DNA of 64,000 nucleotides from Dawidia cretensis (GTDB lineage: Bacteria > Bacteroidota > Bacteroidia > Cytophagales > Cyclobacteriaceae). The DNA lies in assembly GCF_018598175.1 (NCBI RefSeq), contig NZ_JAHESE010000018.1, forward strand, positions 1 through 64,000. Reading direction: 5' to 3'. Each line of letters begins with the position of its first letter. Positions within the stretch are counted from its first letter, which is position 1. Shown one piece after another: positions 51,714 through 61,443 of this stretch. The notes below the pieces were generated by a model. The model worked only from the letters and a program-made list of their open reading frames with translations. It was not told the origin of the DNA and did no database searches. Position numbers and translations under genes: made by a program.

Positions 51714-52154
51714 ATGAAAACGATCATCCGCACCGCGACTTTGTGGGGCGTGATATGCCTTGCGCATTTCTCACTGCTCGCCCAGAAAACTTCTCCGTCT
51801 TCCACAACAAAACAAACCAACACTATGAAAGAATATGTATTGATCATGCGGATCAACCCCGCACCCCTCGCTCCCGACGACCTGACCGACGTGCGCGCAA
51901 AGTGGAAAAAAGTTGTCGACGACTGGACAGCCCGCGAAATCTTTGTAATCAGCAATCAGATCGTACAGGAAGGCGTTGTAGTGAGTGGCCGCGAAGGCAC
52001 AGCACGTCCAGGTTCCATTGCCAGTGACGGCCTGCGCATTGTAAGCACCATCAACATCCGCGCCGTGTCATTAGAAGAGGCGGCGACGCTCGCCAAAGTG
52101 GTTCCCCTGTTGGAATACGGCGGCACCGTAGAGATCCGGGAGAAATTGAACTAA
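51714..52154 (+). CDS. Secreted YciI-like (YCII-related domain) protein
   Basis: The 146-residue protein has an apparent signal peptide (MKTIIRTATLWGVICLAHFS, cleavage near LLAQ) and then a YCII-related fold (MKEYVLIMRINPAPLAPDDL ... GLRIVSTINIRAVSLEEAA). The usual YciI signature residues are only partly kept. ATG 51825 would give a cytoplasmic version. YCII-type proteins bind small ligands, and their role is generally unknown. It follows the AraC gene in the same direction. Confidence 0.75.
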   Translation: MKTIIRTATLWGVICLAHFSLLAQKTSPSSTTKQTNTMKEYVLIMRINPAPLAPDDLTDVRAKWKKVVDDWTAREIFVISNQIVQEGVVVSGREGTARPGSIASDGLRIVSTINIRAVSLEEAATLAKVVPLLEYGGTVEIREKLN

Positions 52155-52164
52155 GCATTACCCC

Positions 52165-52345
52165 CAAAAGTCAGAGTGAGTGTGAGCGCGAAGAGCGCAA
52201 TTGCTGGCGCGGGTGTTAAGCACCAGGCGATGCGTAGGTGCGTCACCTGCGTTAGTCCCAATCCCATCGGGGTGCCCTGGTCGTAGCAACCCACCACCGC
52301 CAAAGTCGATACCCAACACGCTCTCACTCCCACACTCACACTGTT
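52165..52345 (+). other. Possible structured RNA or repeat element
   Basis: The gap before the alpha/beta hydrolase has nested complementary stretches: CACCAGG (left) with CCCTGGT (right), the hairpin AGGTG/CACCT around a CGT loop, and an outer AGAGTGAGTGTGAG that is partly mirrored by CTCTCACTCCCACACTCACA. The 14-mer AGAGTGAGTGTGAG also occurs at 3950-3963. It may be a folded 5' leader or a small mobile repeat. I have no name for it. Confidence 0.4.
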
Positions 52346-52372
52346 TTTAGTATCTTGCGGAAAACCTATTGT

Positions 52373-53674
52373 ATGAAATATCCAGGATTATGCATTTTAC
52401 TGTTGAGCTTCGTTATCATACTCTCACCGGCCGTACAGGCCCAGGAGAACTGGGGCTCGTATGTACAAGCCGTGCCCGTGAAGGCATATGCCGGCAAGAA
52501 ATTCCGTGTACAGGTTTCAGCGCTGATTGAAGGCGTGGAAGAAGACGCCAGCGCCGCGCTGTGGGCCCGGGTATACCGCACCAATGAAGAATACGGCTTC
52601 TTTAAGATTGACAACGATAACCCCATGCGCGCCCGCGAATGGAAATCGTATTTTCTCGAAGGCACCTTCGATCCCGACGCCGACACACTGATGGCCGGCC
52701 TGATCGTGCAATACAACGGCACCTTCTACTTCGACGATTTCCAAATATCGGTAGAGTCCGGCCGTAACAAGTGGCGCACCATCTATCAAAACGACTTCGA
52801 AGGAAAATCTCCGCTGTTAAAATCCGGTATCGGCGAAGCCAACCAGGGTATCAACACCCTCTACACCCAGGCCGTGACACCTACTCAGGGACGCAAAGGC
52901 CGCCAGGCAATTGTTGTCACGGGCAAAGACGTTCCGAATTATGGATCCAGCCCCACGGCCGGCAAGTACGCCGACATCAACGGCATTAAACTATACTACG
53001 AAGTATACGGAACCGGTGCCCCGCTCGTCGTGCTCCACGGCAACGGCGGCTCTATCTCTAATGCCGCGACACATTATCCGGAGCTGATCAAAAAATACAA
53101 AGTCATCGCCGTCGACAGCCGGGCACACGGAAAATCCACCGACACCGATGCCCCACTTACCTATGAACAGATGGCAGCCGATGTCAACGCACTCCTGGAC
53201 CAACTCCAGATCGACTCGACCTTCATCTGGGGACAAAGCGACGGCGCCATTCTGGGCCTCATCCTGGCAATGGACTATCCGCGCAAAGTAAAACGCGTGC
53301 TGGCATACGGCTCCAACGTGCAGCCCGATAGCTCGGCTATATTTTATTGGGGGATCCAGGCGATCGAGAAAGCTCTTCGCGAAGGCACAGACCATGAAAA
53401 GAAACTGAACGAGCTGATGATTGACTATCCGCATATTCCGTACACGCGGTTGAAAACGATCAAAGCCCCCGTGCTGGTGATGGCCGGTGATCGGGATATA
53501 ATCCGGCCCGAGCATACGCTGAAGATATTCCAGTCTATACCCAAGTCACAACTTTGTATTCTACCCGGCAGCACGCATGGTGGGTCGTGGGAAAAGCGCG
53601 ATCTGTTTTTGGATTTATTGAACACATTCTTCCTCGAGCCATTTAACATGCCGGATACGAAGAGCTGGTTTTAA
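52373..53674 (+). CDS. Secreted alpha/beta hydrolase with N-terminal binding domain
   Basis: From ATG 52373 the product is 433 residues: signal peptide (to about 25), a galactose-binding-like beta domain (about 28-135), a linker, then an alpha/beta-hydrolase domain (about 200-430). The oxyanion region is VVLHGNGGSIS. The nucleophile Ser lies in WGQSDGAI, with D in MAGDRDII and H in GSTHGGSW as the likely acid and base. It is an esterase or similar enzyme outside the cytoplasm. A TTG start at 52355 exists upstream, but the ATG gives the proper signal. A strong terminator follows. Confidence 0.87.
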   Translation: MKYPGLCILLLSFVIILSPAVQAQENWGSYVQAVPVKAYAGKKFRVQVSALIEGVEEDASAALWARVYRTNEEYGFFKIDNDNPMRAREWKSYFLEGTFDPDADTLMAGLIVQYNGTFYFDDFQISVESGRNKWRTIYQNDFEGKSPLLKSGIGEANQGINTLYTQAVTPTQGRKGRQAIVVTGKDVPNYGSSPTAGKYADINGIKLYYEVYGTGAPLVVLHGNGGSISNAATHYPELIKKYKVIAVDSRAHGKSTDTDAPLTYEQMAADVNALLDQLQIDSTFIWGQSDGAILGLILAMDYPRKVKRVLAYGSNVQPDSSAIFYWGIQAIEKALREGTDHEKKLNELMIDYPHIPYTRLKTIKAPVLVMAGDRDIIRPEHTLKIFQSIPKSQLCILPGSTHGGSWEKRDLFLDLLNTFFLEPFNMPDTKSWF

Positions 53675-53690
53675 ATAATAAAACCATATA

Positions 53691-53730
53691 AAAAAGGGGT
53701 CCGTCTTTAAGAAAGACGGACCCCTTTTTG
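53691..53730. terminator. Bidirectional rho-independent terminator
   Basis: A long GC hairpin (GGGGTCCGTCTTT / AAAGACGGACCCC) with an A-run before and a T-run after it, placed between two convergent genes. Confidence 0.92.
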
Positions 53731-53745
53731 TAAACACACATCACA

Positions 53746-55944
53746 TCATTCTTTCAGGAAGGTATACGTAAACACCTCATCCCCGTACACCACCCGCAGT
53801 ATATGCAAACCGGGCCGCAGACGTTGAACGTCAATCGACGTATCATTACCCTCCGCTTGCTGCGACAACCGTAGATTCCCCGTAGCATCCCGAATCGTAA
53901 TCGCCGCATCTTCCGGTACGCCATTTACCTTCAACACCGTCGTCGCCGGATTCGGAAACACCTGAATCAACGACGGCCCTGCTCCCTGGCGCAAGGCACT
54001 ACCGGCATTTAACGTCGTAGCATGGTCCACCAGCTTGATGTAGTCATGCGTGAACTGATACCCCGTACTGCTGGTATTCTTCCCCGCCACCGTAAAACGT
54101 ACCTTCTGCTGTCCGGTATAAAACGTAAGATTAGCAACCAGCACTTCTTTATACACCGTTGTGGGACTGTAGAGATCGAATACAGATCCATACGCCGCGC
54201 CATCCTTATAAACCTGGCCAGTCCCCTGATCAGGTCCCGCCCGGAAGCCCAGGTATACGTCATAGTTTTTCATGCCGGTGTGCGTGTAGGTATACTCCAC
54301 AAAGTCACCCACGCCATCGGCCGATACACGCACCAGGTTGCCACCACTGGCTTGCGCCTGTGCGACGACCGTATTCGAAGCACCACTCGACCAACGGCTC
54401 GTAGTCTCTGCCTCGTAGAGCGTCGACATCAGACCCACCGGCGTAAACTCGATATAATTGAGATTGAAGCTACCACCGGCAATTTCCAGCCGCAGTACTT
54501 TATTGCTGCCGCCGGCTATGCTGATGTTGTTCAACGCAAGCGTCTCCCACGTTTCCCACGCACCGGTGTTGTTCGGCGTGACGGTGCCCAGCGTTACGCC
54601 GTCCAACTTTACCGTAATGTTTTTGCCGGCGTTGCTGCTGGCGCTGGCAGAACGTATACCGATATTGTAGTTGCCGGCAGCGACCGAGCCAAGGGTATAT
54701 TCCAGCCACTCGCCGTTCATAGTATAGCCTACGACATAGCCGCCGCCGATATCGGTGGTAGTACCGAGGTCTACGTCGGTGCTGCGGTAACTATTCCCGT
54801 TGTTGCCGAGGTCGGTGTCGTGATAGGCGACGTCCTGGGCGCCGATATCAAAATCTTCGGTCTGAATGCGGCCCGGTATGGTGTGCGTGGCATAGGGCGT
54901 TTGTGTGCCAATGCCGCCCGCCCCGCCGGGTTGGTTGTGGTTTTGTAATTCAAAAAGCCAGTTCTGCATAAAGCGACCCTGATTCTCACCCGACATCAGG
55001 TTCCAGTTCCAGTCAAAGAATTGAGGCTTCCAGAAGTTGTCAAAGATCCATCCTTGCCAGCTGATCCAGGGGTGAGCATCGATATAATTCCGGAAGGGTG
55101 TGCCCCAGCCGCCGGTTGTGCCAAACGTCACACCGTCGGAATAGTTGGGATCCTGGTTCCAGCCAAACTCCGTGAGCATCACGGGGATGGTATTGGCCGC
55201 GTTGCCAAACTTGGTGTTCAGGTTTGCCGCCGTGGCCGCACCCTGGTTGGGATAAATGTGGTATACATAGACCAGGTTGCCACCGGTGAGTGGATTGGTC
55301 ACGGCGCTGTTTACGCGTGTGCTCCACTGCGGGCTGCCCACCAGGATGAGGTTGTTGGGGGCCACCGCGCGGATGCTGTCAATCACGGGCTGGATGTAGT
55401 TTTTCCACGACGTCCAGTTGTCGGGGTTGACCGGCTCGTTGAAGATCTCGAAGATCACGTTAGGGGTATTCGCATAGCGCGGCGCCACGTACTTCCAGAA
55501 GTCCATCACGAATTGTTGTTTCACGCCACCCGAGCCGTTGACGTCGTAATTGCTGACCAGGTGCAGGTCGACAATAACATATTGGTTGAGGGCGATGGCC
55601 TGCTGCACATACGGGTCGATGTGCGTGGCAAAGCTGGTGGCGGGGTCTTTTACCTTGGCCGTCGTGACGGGTAGTCGCAGCACGCGCGAATACCATCCGC
55701 GGCTGCCATCGGCCTGCCAGGCGATCATTTCGCTCATCGGTTTGTTGTTACACGTGGTGCATTCGTTGTGGTGCTCGCTCGGTAATACGGACACGCCCCG
55801 CAACGTGACGGGGTTTCCGGCCGGGTCTTTGATCTGGTTGCCATCAATGTGCAGCCAGGGCTTTTGTGCCTGGGCACTGACTACGCTTACGATCAGGGCA
55901 AGCGCAAACAGGCATGCGTGAAGTGGGTACAGTCGTCTGGTCAT
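53746..55944 (-). CDS. Secreted GH5 glycosidase with CBM6/CBM35-like and T9SS domains
   Basis: The 732-residue protein has a signal peptide (to about 26), a GH5 barrel (about 28-335) with acid/base E170 in FEIFNEP and nucleophile E259 in MLTEFGWN, a CBM6 (about 360-500), a second carbohydrate-binding module of CBM35/CBM6 type (about 505-645), and a T9SS sorting domain (about 655-732, starting IQVFPNPATTVLKV). It is a secreted or surface-attached beta-glycanase, likely acting on cellulose, mannan or xylan. The architecture differs from the GH5 at 9831. The hybrid two-component regulator directly upstream probably controls it. Confidence 0.93.
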   Translation of the reverse strand: MTRRLYPLHACLFALALIVSVVSAQAQKPWLHIDGNQIKDPAGNPVTLRGVSVLPSEHHNECTTCNNKPMSEMIAWQADGSRGWYSRVLRLPVTTAKVKDPATSFATHIDPYVQQAIALNQYVIVDLHLVSNYDVNGSGGVKQQFVMDFWKYVAPRYANTPNVIFEIFNEPVNPDNWTSWKNYIQPVIDSIRAVAPNNLILVGSPQWSTRVNSAVTNPLTGGNLVYVYHIYPNQGAATAANLNTKFGNAANTIPVMLTEFGWNQDPNYSDGVTFGTTGGWGTPFRNYIDAHPWISWQGWIFDNFWKPQFFDWNWNLMSGENQGRFMQNWLFELQNHNQPGGAGGIGTQTPYATHTIPGRIQTEDFDIGAQDVAYHDTDLGNNGNSYRSTDVDLGTTTDIGGGYVVGYTMNGEWLEYTLGSVAAGNYNIGIRSASASSNAGKNITVKLDGVTLGTVTPNNTGAWETWETLALNNISIAGGSNKVLRLEIAGGSFNLNYIEFTPVGLMSTLYEAETTSRWSSGASNTVVAQAQASGGNLVRVSADGVGDFVEYTYTHTGMKNYDVYLGFRAGPDQGTGQVYKDGAAYGSVFDLYSPTTVYKEVLVANLTFYTGQQKVRFTVAGKNTSSTGYQFTHDYIKLVDHATTLNAGSALRQGAGPSLIQVFPNPATTVLKVNGVPEDAAITIRDATGNLRLSQQAEGNDTSIDVQRLRPGLHILRVVYGDEVFTYTFLKE

Positions 55945-56097
55945 CGTACTGAAGATTTAGTGGAACAAAGAGTGTTGGTAGCGCCGGGCAGCGTATGTAC
56001 AAGCGGCCGCGGCGACTCATTAAAAGTAAGGCAGGACGCGACCGCGGTAGGGAGAAAAACCGGTATTAAAGGTGGAAAAACCTTCCAATTTGCCTTG

Positions 56098-59000
56098 CTA
56101 TTGCATTTGTGCGGAAGTAGGGACAGACTGTCCGATGTTGCGGTACGCAGAAGGCAACACACCAAACTGTTTCTTAAAAGCTTTGCTGAAATACTTCGCA
56201 TCCGCAAACCCCACGCGTGCGGCGATCTCGTGCACCGCATACTGTTCTGTTGCCAGTAACTGCACGGCGCGCTTCATGCGGATGTCGCGAATGAACTGGT
56301 TGCCTGACACACCCAACAGGCTTTGCAGTTTGCGGTACAAATTAGTCTGGCTGAGGGCGAGCTCGCGGCAGAATTTTTCAATATCGAAGTCGGGATTGTC
56401 GATGTGTTGCTCGACAACCGCCACCGCTCGTTGCAGAAAGTTGTCGTCGAGCGTAGCGGGTGCTGTCGGGTTGGTGATGAAGTCGCGATAATATCTCCGC
56501 TTTTGATTCTCGCGCAACGTGAGAATGTTGACGAGCTTCGCCAGCAGCACGTGGGGCTGAAAGGGCTTGACAATGTAGTCGTCCGCCAGGGCCTCGCGAA
56601 AGGCCCGGAGCTGCAAGGCTTCGTCGCCGCGCGCCGTAAGCAGCACGACGGGAATGTGGCTCGTCAGTATATCATGCTTAATGCGCGTACACAATGTGAC
56701 GCCGTCCATAACCGGCATCATGACGTCGCTGAGGATGATGTCGGGTAGCAGGTTGCGCGCCTGCACCAGACCTTCCTCGCCATGATGGGCCTCCTCCACC
56801 TGGAAGACATTCTCAAAATGCAGACGGATAAACCGACGAATGTCGGGATTATCCTCCACCACCAGTAGTATGGGGCGTGTTCCGTCAGGAGTATCCGGTA
56901 TGGCAGACAATCGGGCTTCGGGAGTGATCGCTGCCTCGGACAGCTCCGCGGGATGATCTTGCGGGGCATGCTCGTGCCGGGCAAATGCTGCCGCGTCGAC
57001 CGGTAGCCATACCGCGAAGGTTGTACAGTTGTCACCGGTGTTGGCGAGTACGATGTCGCCCTTGTGCAAGCGGGCCAGCTGGCGCGCCAGGGAAAGCCCG
57101 AGGCCGGTACCCGGTGTACTCTGCTCGTCTTGCTCGATGCGGAAGAAAGGGTCGAAGATCTTTTCACGATAACTTTCGGGTATAGCCCGACCGCTATTGG
57201 TGATGGCGATGTGCGCGTAGGATTGGCGTCTCCAGGTGCCGCGAGGATCCGTGTCAGTTAATAGTAACGTCAGCGTAATATGTCCGTGATCGGGTGTATG
57301 TTTGAAAGCATTGGAGAGTACGTTGAGCAGGATTTTCTCCAGTTTGTCGGCATCGAAGTAATATCCTTCGTGCGCCGGCGCCGTCACGGTAAATTGAATG
57401 TTCCGTTTCTCCGCATCGAATTGAAACGTCTCGCAAAGGCTGCGGACAAATGCCCCGAGATCGCCCTTTGTGACCGCCAGCTTCATAAAGCCTGCGTCCA
57501 GCTTATAGATGTGCATCAGCTGATTAATCAGCTTGAGCAGGCGCTGACTATTCTTCTGCACCAACTGCAACATCTGGTGGTTGCGCGAGCCTTCCTCTGT
57601 CGTCGCCACCACCTGGCTAAGCGGCCCCAGCATAAGTGTGAGCGGCGTACGAAACTCGTGCGAGATGTTGGCATAAAAACGCAACTTGATCTGATCCATC
57701 TCCAACTGATTACGCACACGCAGGCGCTGTACCACGATCAGGCGCAACGCGAAGATCGCTCCTGCCAGGAGCAATCCATATACCGCACGCGCCCACCACG
57801 TTTGCCAGAACGGTGGCGTAATGATAATGCGCAGGGAGTTGCCTTCCGTATTCCAGACGCCATCGCTGTTGGTGGCCTTTACATGCAGGGTATACTCGCC
57901 CGGATCCAGGTTGGTGTAGGTAGCTTTGCGTTGCGTGCCAGTCTCGTTCCAGTCTTTGTCGAAGCCATCCAACGTATACGCGTATTGATTTTTACCCGGT
58001 GCCGTGTAATCGATGGCAACAAATTCAAAGGAGAAGACCGACTGATCGTACGACAGCGTCACCACCTGGGCTTCCGGTAACGGCTGTGCCAGGGGGCCGT
58101 CCTTCTCGCGGAAGCTGACGGGTTTATTAAAGACCTGCAGCTCGGTGAAATACACCGGCGGATGCACCGGACTATCGGTCAGGCTATCGGGGTGAAAATA
58201 ACTGAGTCCGTTGATACCACCAAAGTACAACCTACCGGCGCGGTTCTTACACGACGACTGCCGGTTGAAAGCATTGTGTTGTGTTCCCTCGGCTACTTCA
58301 TAATTGCGAAAGGTTTTAGTGCCAGGATCAAACCGGGAAATGCCCTTGTTGGTGCCTAGCCATAGCCGGCCATGGTGATCCTCCTCGATCGACTGCACTA
58401 CATCGTTAGCCAATCCGTCGCGGGTAGTATAATTTTCAAACTGACCGGTGTCCCGATCCAGGCGGTTAAGCCCGCCTTGCGTACCCACCCACAAGTTACC
58501 ACGCGCATCCTCATAGATCACGTTGACGATGTTGTTGCCCAGGCTGCCGTGCTGCGGGCGGCTGTAAGCAAAGCGCGTGAAGTCATCGGTCGCGCGGTTG
58601 TAGCGGTTGAGGCCGCCGCCTTCGGTGCCAATCCAAAGGTCGCCGCGGCCATCCTGGTAGATCGCGAAGATCAGCGTATGGCTGATGCTTTTGTCGTTGC
58701 CTGCTTCGGGTAAGTACTGTTTCCACGTGTTCATGCGCGGATCATATACCACTAAGCCCTCGCCCCAGGTGCCCATCCAAAGCTTACCCGTGATAGAGTC
58801 CTCCCCGATCACCGCGACGTGTTTTACATCGATGGTAAAGGGTGGCGTGTAGAAGGTGCGTGAGTCCGCGCGGAGCATGGAAGCCTTTCCGTAAAAGCAC
58901 CCAGCCCACAGCTGACCGGCATGATCTTCAAACAAGCACAAGGGGTAGTTGCTGCCAATGCTTTGTTTGTCATCAGGGCGGTGGCGCAGGTGGGTGGCAT

Positions 59001-60177
59001 GTTGGTGCCGATCATAGACGGTCAAGCCATTGCCGTCGGTACCGAGGTATAACGTTTCGTGAGGATCTTCGTACACCGATAGGATATTGCCGGCGGGCAA
59101 ATGGTGAAAACGTGGCGGCGCGCTGTTGTAGTAATTTACACCACCACTAAAGGTCCCCACCCAGATGTCGCCCTGGCGGTCACGGTAAAGCGTATAGATG
59201 GAGCCGTTGTTGAGGTCCTCGGGGTTAGGGCCTTCGTGGATATAGCGCAGGCTTTGCCGATTGGCGTCGAGTATATTAATGCCTCCGTTCTGCGTGCCGA
59301 CCCATAAGTTGCCACGCGCATCTTCGACGATGGATAAGACATCATTATTGTTGAGGCCTGCCGTGGACGCGGTAGCACGGATGGCGGCGAATGTGTTCGT
59401 GCGGCGGTCATAGCGGTTAAGTCCACCTTCGGTGGTGCCGATCCAAAGGTCTTGCCGTCGGTCTAAGTAGAGCTTTTTGAGCTTGTCGGACGTGAGGGTT
59501 TGCACATGATCGGGATCGTGCATATACCGTTCGAAGATGCCCGTCGCGGGGTCAAGTTTATTCAGGCCGGCATTCCACGTCGCGACCCACAGTGCACCGC
59601 TGGGGTCTTCCAGTATATCTTCGATCTGGTCACTGCTAATGGAGCGGCCGCTGCGCGGATCATGCCGATAGGTATAGAAAGTGTTTTGTTCGGGATCAAA
59701 GCGGTTGAGCCCACCGCCACCGGTACCGATCCAGAGCCGTTGGTGTTTGTCTTGCGTAATAGCCCGTATGTTGCCGGAGCTGATGCTCACGGGGTTTTGC
59801 GGATCGGGTAAGAACCTGGTGAAGTCGTCGGTAGTGCGGTTATATAGATTCAGTCCTTCGTCGGTACCGATCCACAGACGATGCTGGTTGTCCTCATACA
59901 GCGCGCGAATATAATTGTGCGAAAGGCTGCGCGGGTTGGCAGGATCGTGGCGGTAGACGGTGATCGTATAACCATCATAGTGGTTGAGTCCGTCACGCGT
60001 GCCAAACCACATAAACCCCTTGTAGTCTTGCAAGATACAGGTGACGTTGCTTTGCGAAAGCCCTTCACTGCGCCCGATGTGGCGAAAGTGATCCGACTGC
60101 TGCGCCCAACCCCACGCCGGTAACAGCAGGCAAAACAAAGCCAGGAATCTGGAAATCGGTTTTCGGTAACACGGCAC
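56098..60177 (-). CDS. Hybrid two-component system regulator (HTCS)
   Basis: The 1359-residue protein combines a signal peptide, two seven-bladed periplasmic propellers (about residues 30-690), a Y_Y_Y domain (about 705-790), one membrane helix (about 797-815), HisKA with phospho-accepting H840 (NISHEFRTPL), HATPase (about 940-1040), a receiver with D1151 (LSDVMMP), and a C-terminal AraC DNA-binding domain (about 1255-1359). Such proteins sense sugar oligomers in the periplasm and switch on nearby polysaccharide-utilisation genes. The start is GTG 60177. Its likely local target is the GH5 gene, 153 nt downstream; no SusC/SusD is visible. Confidence 0.96.
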   Translation of the reverse strand: MPCYRKPISRFLALFCLLLPAWGWAQQSDHFRHIGRSEGLSQSNVTCILQDYKGFMWFGTRDGLNHYDGYTITVYRHDPANPRSLSHNYIRALYEDNQHRLWIGTDEGLNLYNRTTDDFTRFLPDPQNPVSISSGNIRAITQDKHQRLWIGTGGGGLNRFDPEQNTFYTYRHDPRSGRSISSDQIEDILEDPSGALWVATWNAGLNKLDPATGIFERYMHDPDHVQTLTSDKLKKLYLDRRQDLWIGTTEGGLNRYDRRTNTFAAIRATASTAGLNNNDVLSIVEDARGNLWVGTQNGGINILDANRQSLRYIHEGPNPEDLNNGSIYTLYRDRQGDIWVGTFSGGVNYYNSAPPRFHHLPAGNILSVYEDPHETLYLGTDGNGLTVYDRHQHATHLRHRPDDKQSIGSNYPLCLFEDHAGQLWAGCFYGKASMLRADSRTFYTPPFTIDVKHVAVIGEDSITGKLWMGTWGEGLVVYDPRMNTWKQYLPEAGNDKSISHTLIFAIYQDGRGDLWIGTEGGGLNRYNRATDDFTRFAYSRPQHGSLGNNIVNVIYEDARGNLWVGTQGGLNRLDRDTGQFENYTTRDGLANDVVQSIEEDHHGRLWLGTNKGISRFDPGTKTFRNYEVAEGTQHNAFNRQSSCKNRAGRLYFGGINGLSYFHPDSLTDSPVHPPVYFTELQVFNKPVSFREKDGPLAQPLPEAQVVTLSYDQSVFSFEFVAIDYTAPGKNQYAYTLDGFDKDWNETGTQRKATYTNLDPGEYTLHVKATNSDGVWNTEGNSLRIIITPPFWQTWWARAVYGLLLAGAIFALRLIVVQRLRVRNQLEMDQIKLRFYANISHEFRTPLTLMLGPLSQVVATTEEGSRNHQMLQLVQKNSQRLLKLINQLMHIYKLDAGFMKLAVTKGDLGAFVRSLCETFQFDAEKRNIQFTVTAPAHEGYYFDADKLEKILLNVLSNAFKHTPDHGHITLTLLLTDTDPRGTWRRQSYAHIAITNSGRAIPESYREKIFDPFFRIEQDEQSTPGTGLGLSLARQLARLHKGDIVLANTGDNCTTFAVWLPVDAAAFARHEHAPQDHPAELSEAAITPEARLSAIPDTPDGTRPILLVVEDNPDIRRFIRLHFENVFQVEEAHHGEEGLVQARNLLPDIILSDVMMPVMDGVTLCTRIKHDILTSHIPVVLLTARGDEALQLRAFREALADDYIVKPFQPHVLLAKLVNILTLRENQKRRYYRDFITNPTAPATLDDNFLQRAVAVVEQHIDNPDFDIEKFCRELALSQTNLYRKLQSLLGVSGNQFIRDIRMKRAVQLLATEQYAVHEIAARVGFADAKYFSKAFKKQFGVLPSAYRNIGQSVPTSAQMQ

Positions 60178-60377
60178 GGCAATATCGGTTTAACTGGAAT
60201 CGCGGTCCGTGGAATTACGGGAATTTATAGGAGAAATACCAGATTCAATCGTTTGAAATGATCCTGAACAAGATCAAAGGCTGACAACCAAGCCTCTCAA
60301 CAAAGCAACATCAAACTTTTCAACAAAGCCACCCTGCCGTTTTGTATAGAATTTTGAACCATCAAACACAACAGAAC

Positions 60378-61424
60378 ATGAACACCCACAACAAGGGAAT
60401 ATCAGTCCTCGTTACCGGCGGCAGCGGCTTCGTCGGCGTACACTGCCTGGCGCAACTACTCCACCAGGGATATACGGTCAAAACAACGCTACGTAACATG
60501 GACCGCAAGCAGGAAGTATTAGACATGCTAAAAGTAGCCGGCATCACACCCCACCACCACAACATCTCCTTTTATCAATGCGATCTCATGGACGACAGGA
60601 ACTGGCGCGAAGCCACACAAGGCTGCACGTATGTGCTACACGTAGCCTCACCAATCTCCCTGGCCGTCCCGAAAGACGAGGACGAAACAATCCGACCGGC
60701 CGTAGAAGGCACGCTACGGGTGTTGCGTATAGCGCGCGACGCAGGCGTAAAGCGTGTCGTGCTAACATCGTCGTTCGCAGCCGTGGGCTATAGCCACCGG
60801 GACGTCAATACACCTATTACCGAATCTTGCTGGACAGATCCGAAGGATAAACACCTCTCTGCGTACCTGCGCTCGAAAGTATTGGCCGAGCGTGCGGCCT
60901 GGGACTTCATCAAACAAGAAGGCGGTGACCTGGAGCTGGCCGCCATCAACCCCATGGCTATATTCGGCCCTACGCTGGGGCGCGATATGTCGAGTGCCTT
61001 TATATTATTAAAACGTATACTCGACGGTTCGCTCAAAGCCATTCCGAAGATCACCCTCGGCATTGTCGACGTACGGGATGTCGCCGACTTGCACCTGCGT
61101 GCCATGGTACATCCCGACGCCAACGGCCAACGCTTTCTGGCGCTCGCCGGCGGCACAATGACGTTGCCGGAAGTAGCGGACCTGCTGAAGCGTCAGCTTG
61201 GCAACGCCGCACAGAACGTATCGACGCGCACCATGCCCGACTGGGTCGTGCGCGTCGCGGCGTGGTTTAGTGCAGGAGCGCGGAATATTGCGCCACAGCT
61301 CGGGCAACGTAAGAATGCCAGCAACGAAAAGGCCCGCACACTGCTGCAATGGAAGCCCCGCAATAATCAGGAGGCCGTACTAGCGGCCGCCGAAAGCATG
61401 GTAGCCTTTGATCTCATCGCCTAA
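60378..61424 (+). CDS. NAD(P)-dependent SDR, dihydroflavonol-reductase/epimerase-like
   Basis: From ATG 60378 the product is 348 residues with a Rossmann motif VTGGSGFVGVH, the second strand region VLTSSFAAVGY, and the catalytic YxxxK (YLRSK). It is of the extended SDR type. Relatives reduce aldehydes or ketones, including dihydroflavonol-type or cinnamaldehyde-type substrates, but the physiological substrate cannot be told. A TTG at 60342 opens the frame earlier but is unlikely. The AraC gene behind it at 61444 may control it. Confidence 0.88.
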   Translation: MNTHNKGISVLVTGGSGFVGVHCLAQLLHQGYTVKTTLRNMDRKQEVLDMLKVAGITPHHHNISFYQCDLMDDRNWREATQGCTYVLHVASPISLAVPKDEDETIRPAVEGTLRVLRIARDAGVKRVVLTSSFAAVGYSHRDVNTPITESCWTDPKDKHLSAYLRSKVLAERAAWDFIKQEGGDLELAAINPMAIFGPTLGRDMSSAFILLKRILDGSLKAIPKITLGIVDVRDVADLHLRAMVHPDANGQRFLALAGGTMTLPEVADLLKRQLGNAAQNVSTRTMPDWVVRVAAWFSAGARNIAPQLGQRKNASNEKARTLLQWKPRNNQEAVLAAAESMVAFDLIA

Positions 61425-61439
61425 TATTTAGTATCTTTG
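61407..61439 (+). promoter_or_regulatory. Bacteroidota-type promoter, possibly leaderless
   Basis: TTTG at 61407-61410 and TATCTTTG at 61432-61439 (TAnnTTTG) are separated by 21 bp. The ATG of the following gene is only 5 bases past the box, so transcription would start at or near the start codon. Confidence 0.7.
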
Positions 61440-61443
61440 ACGT

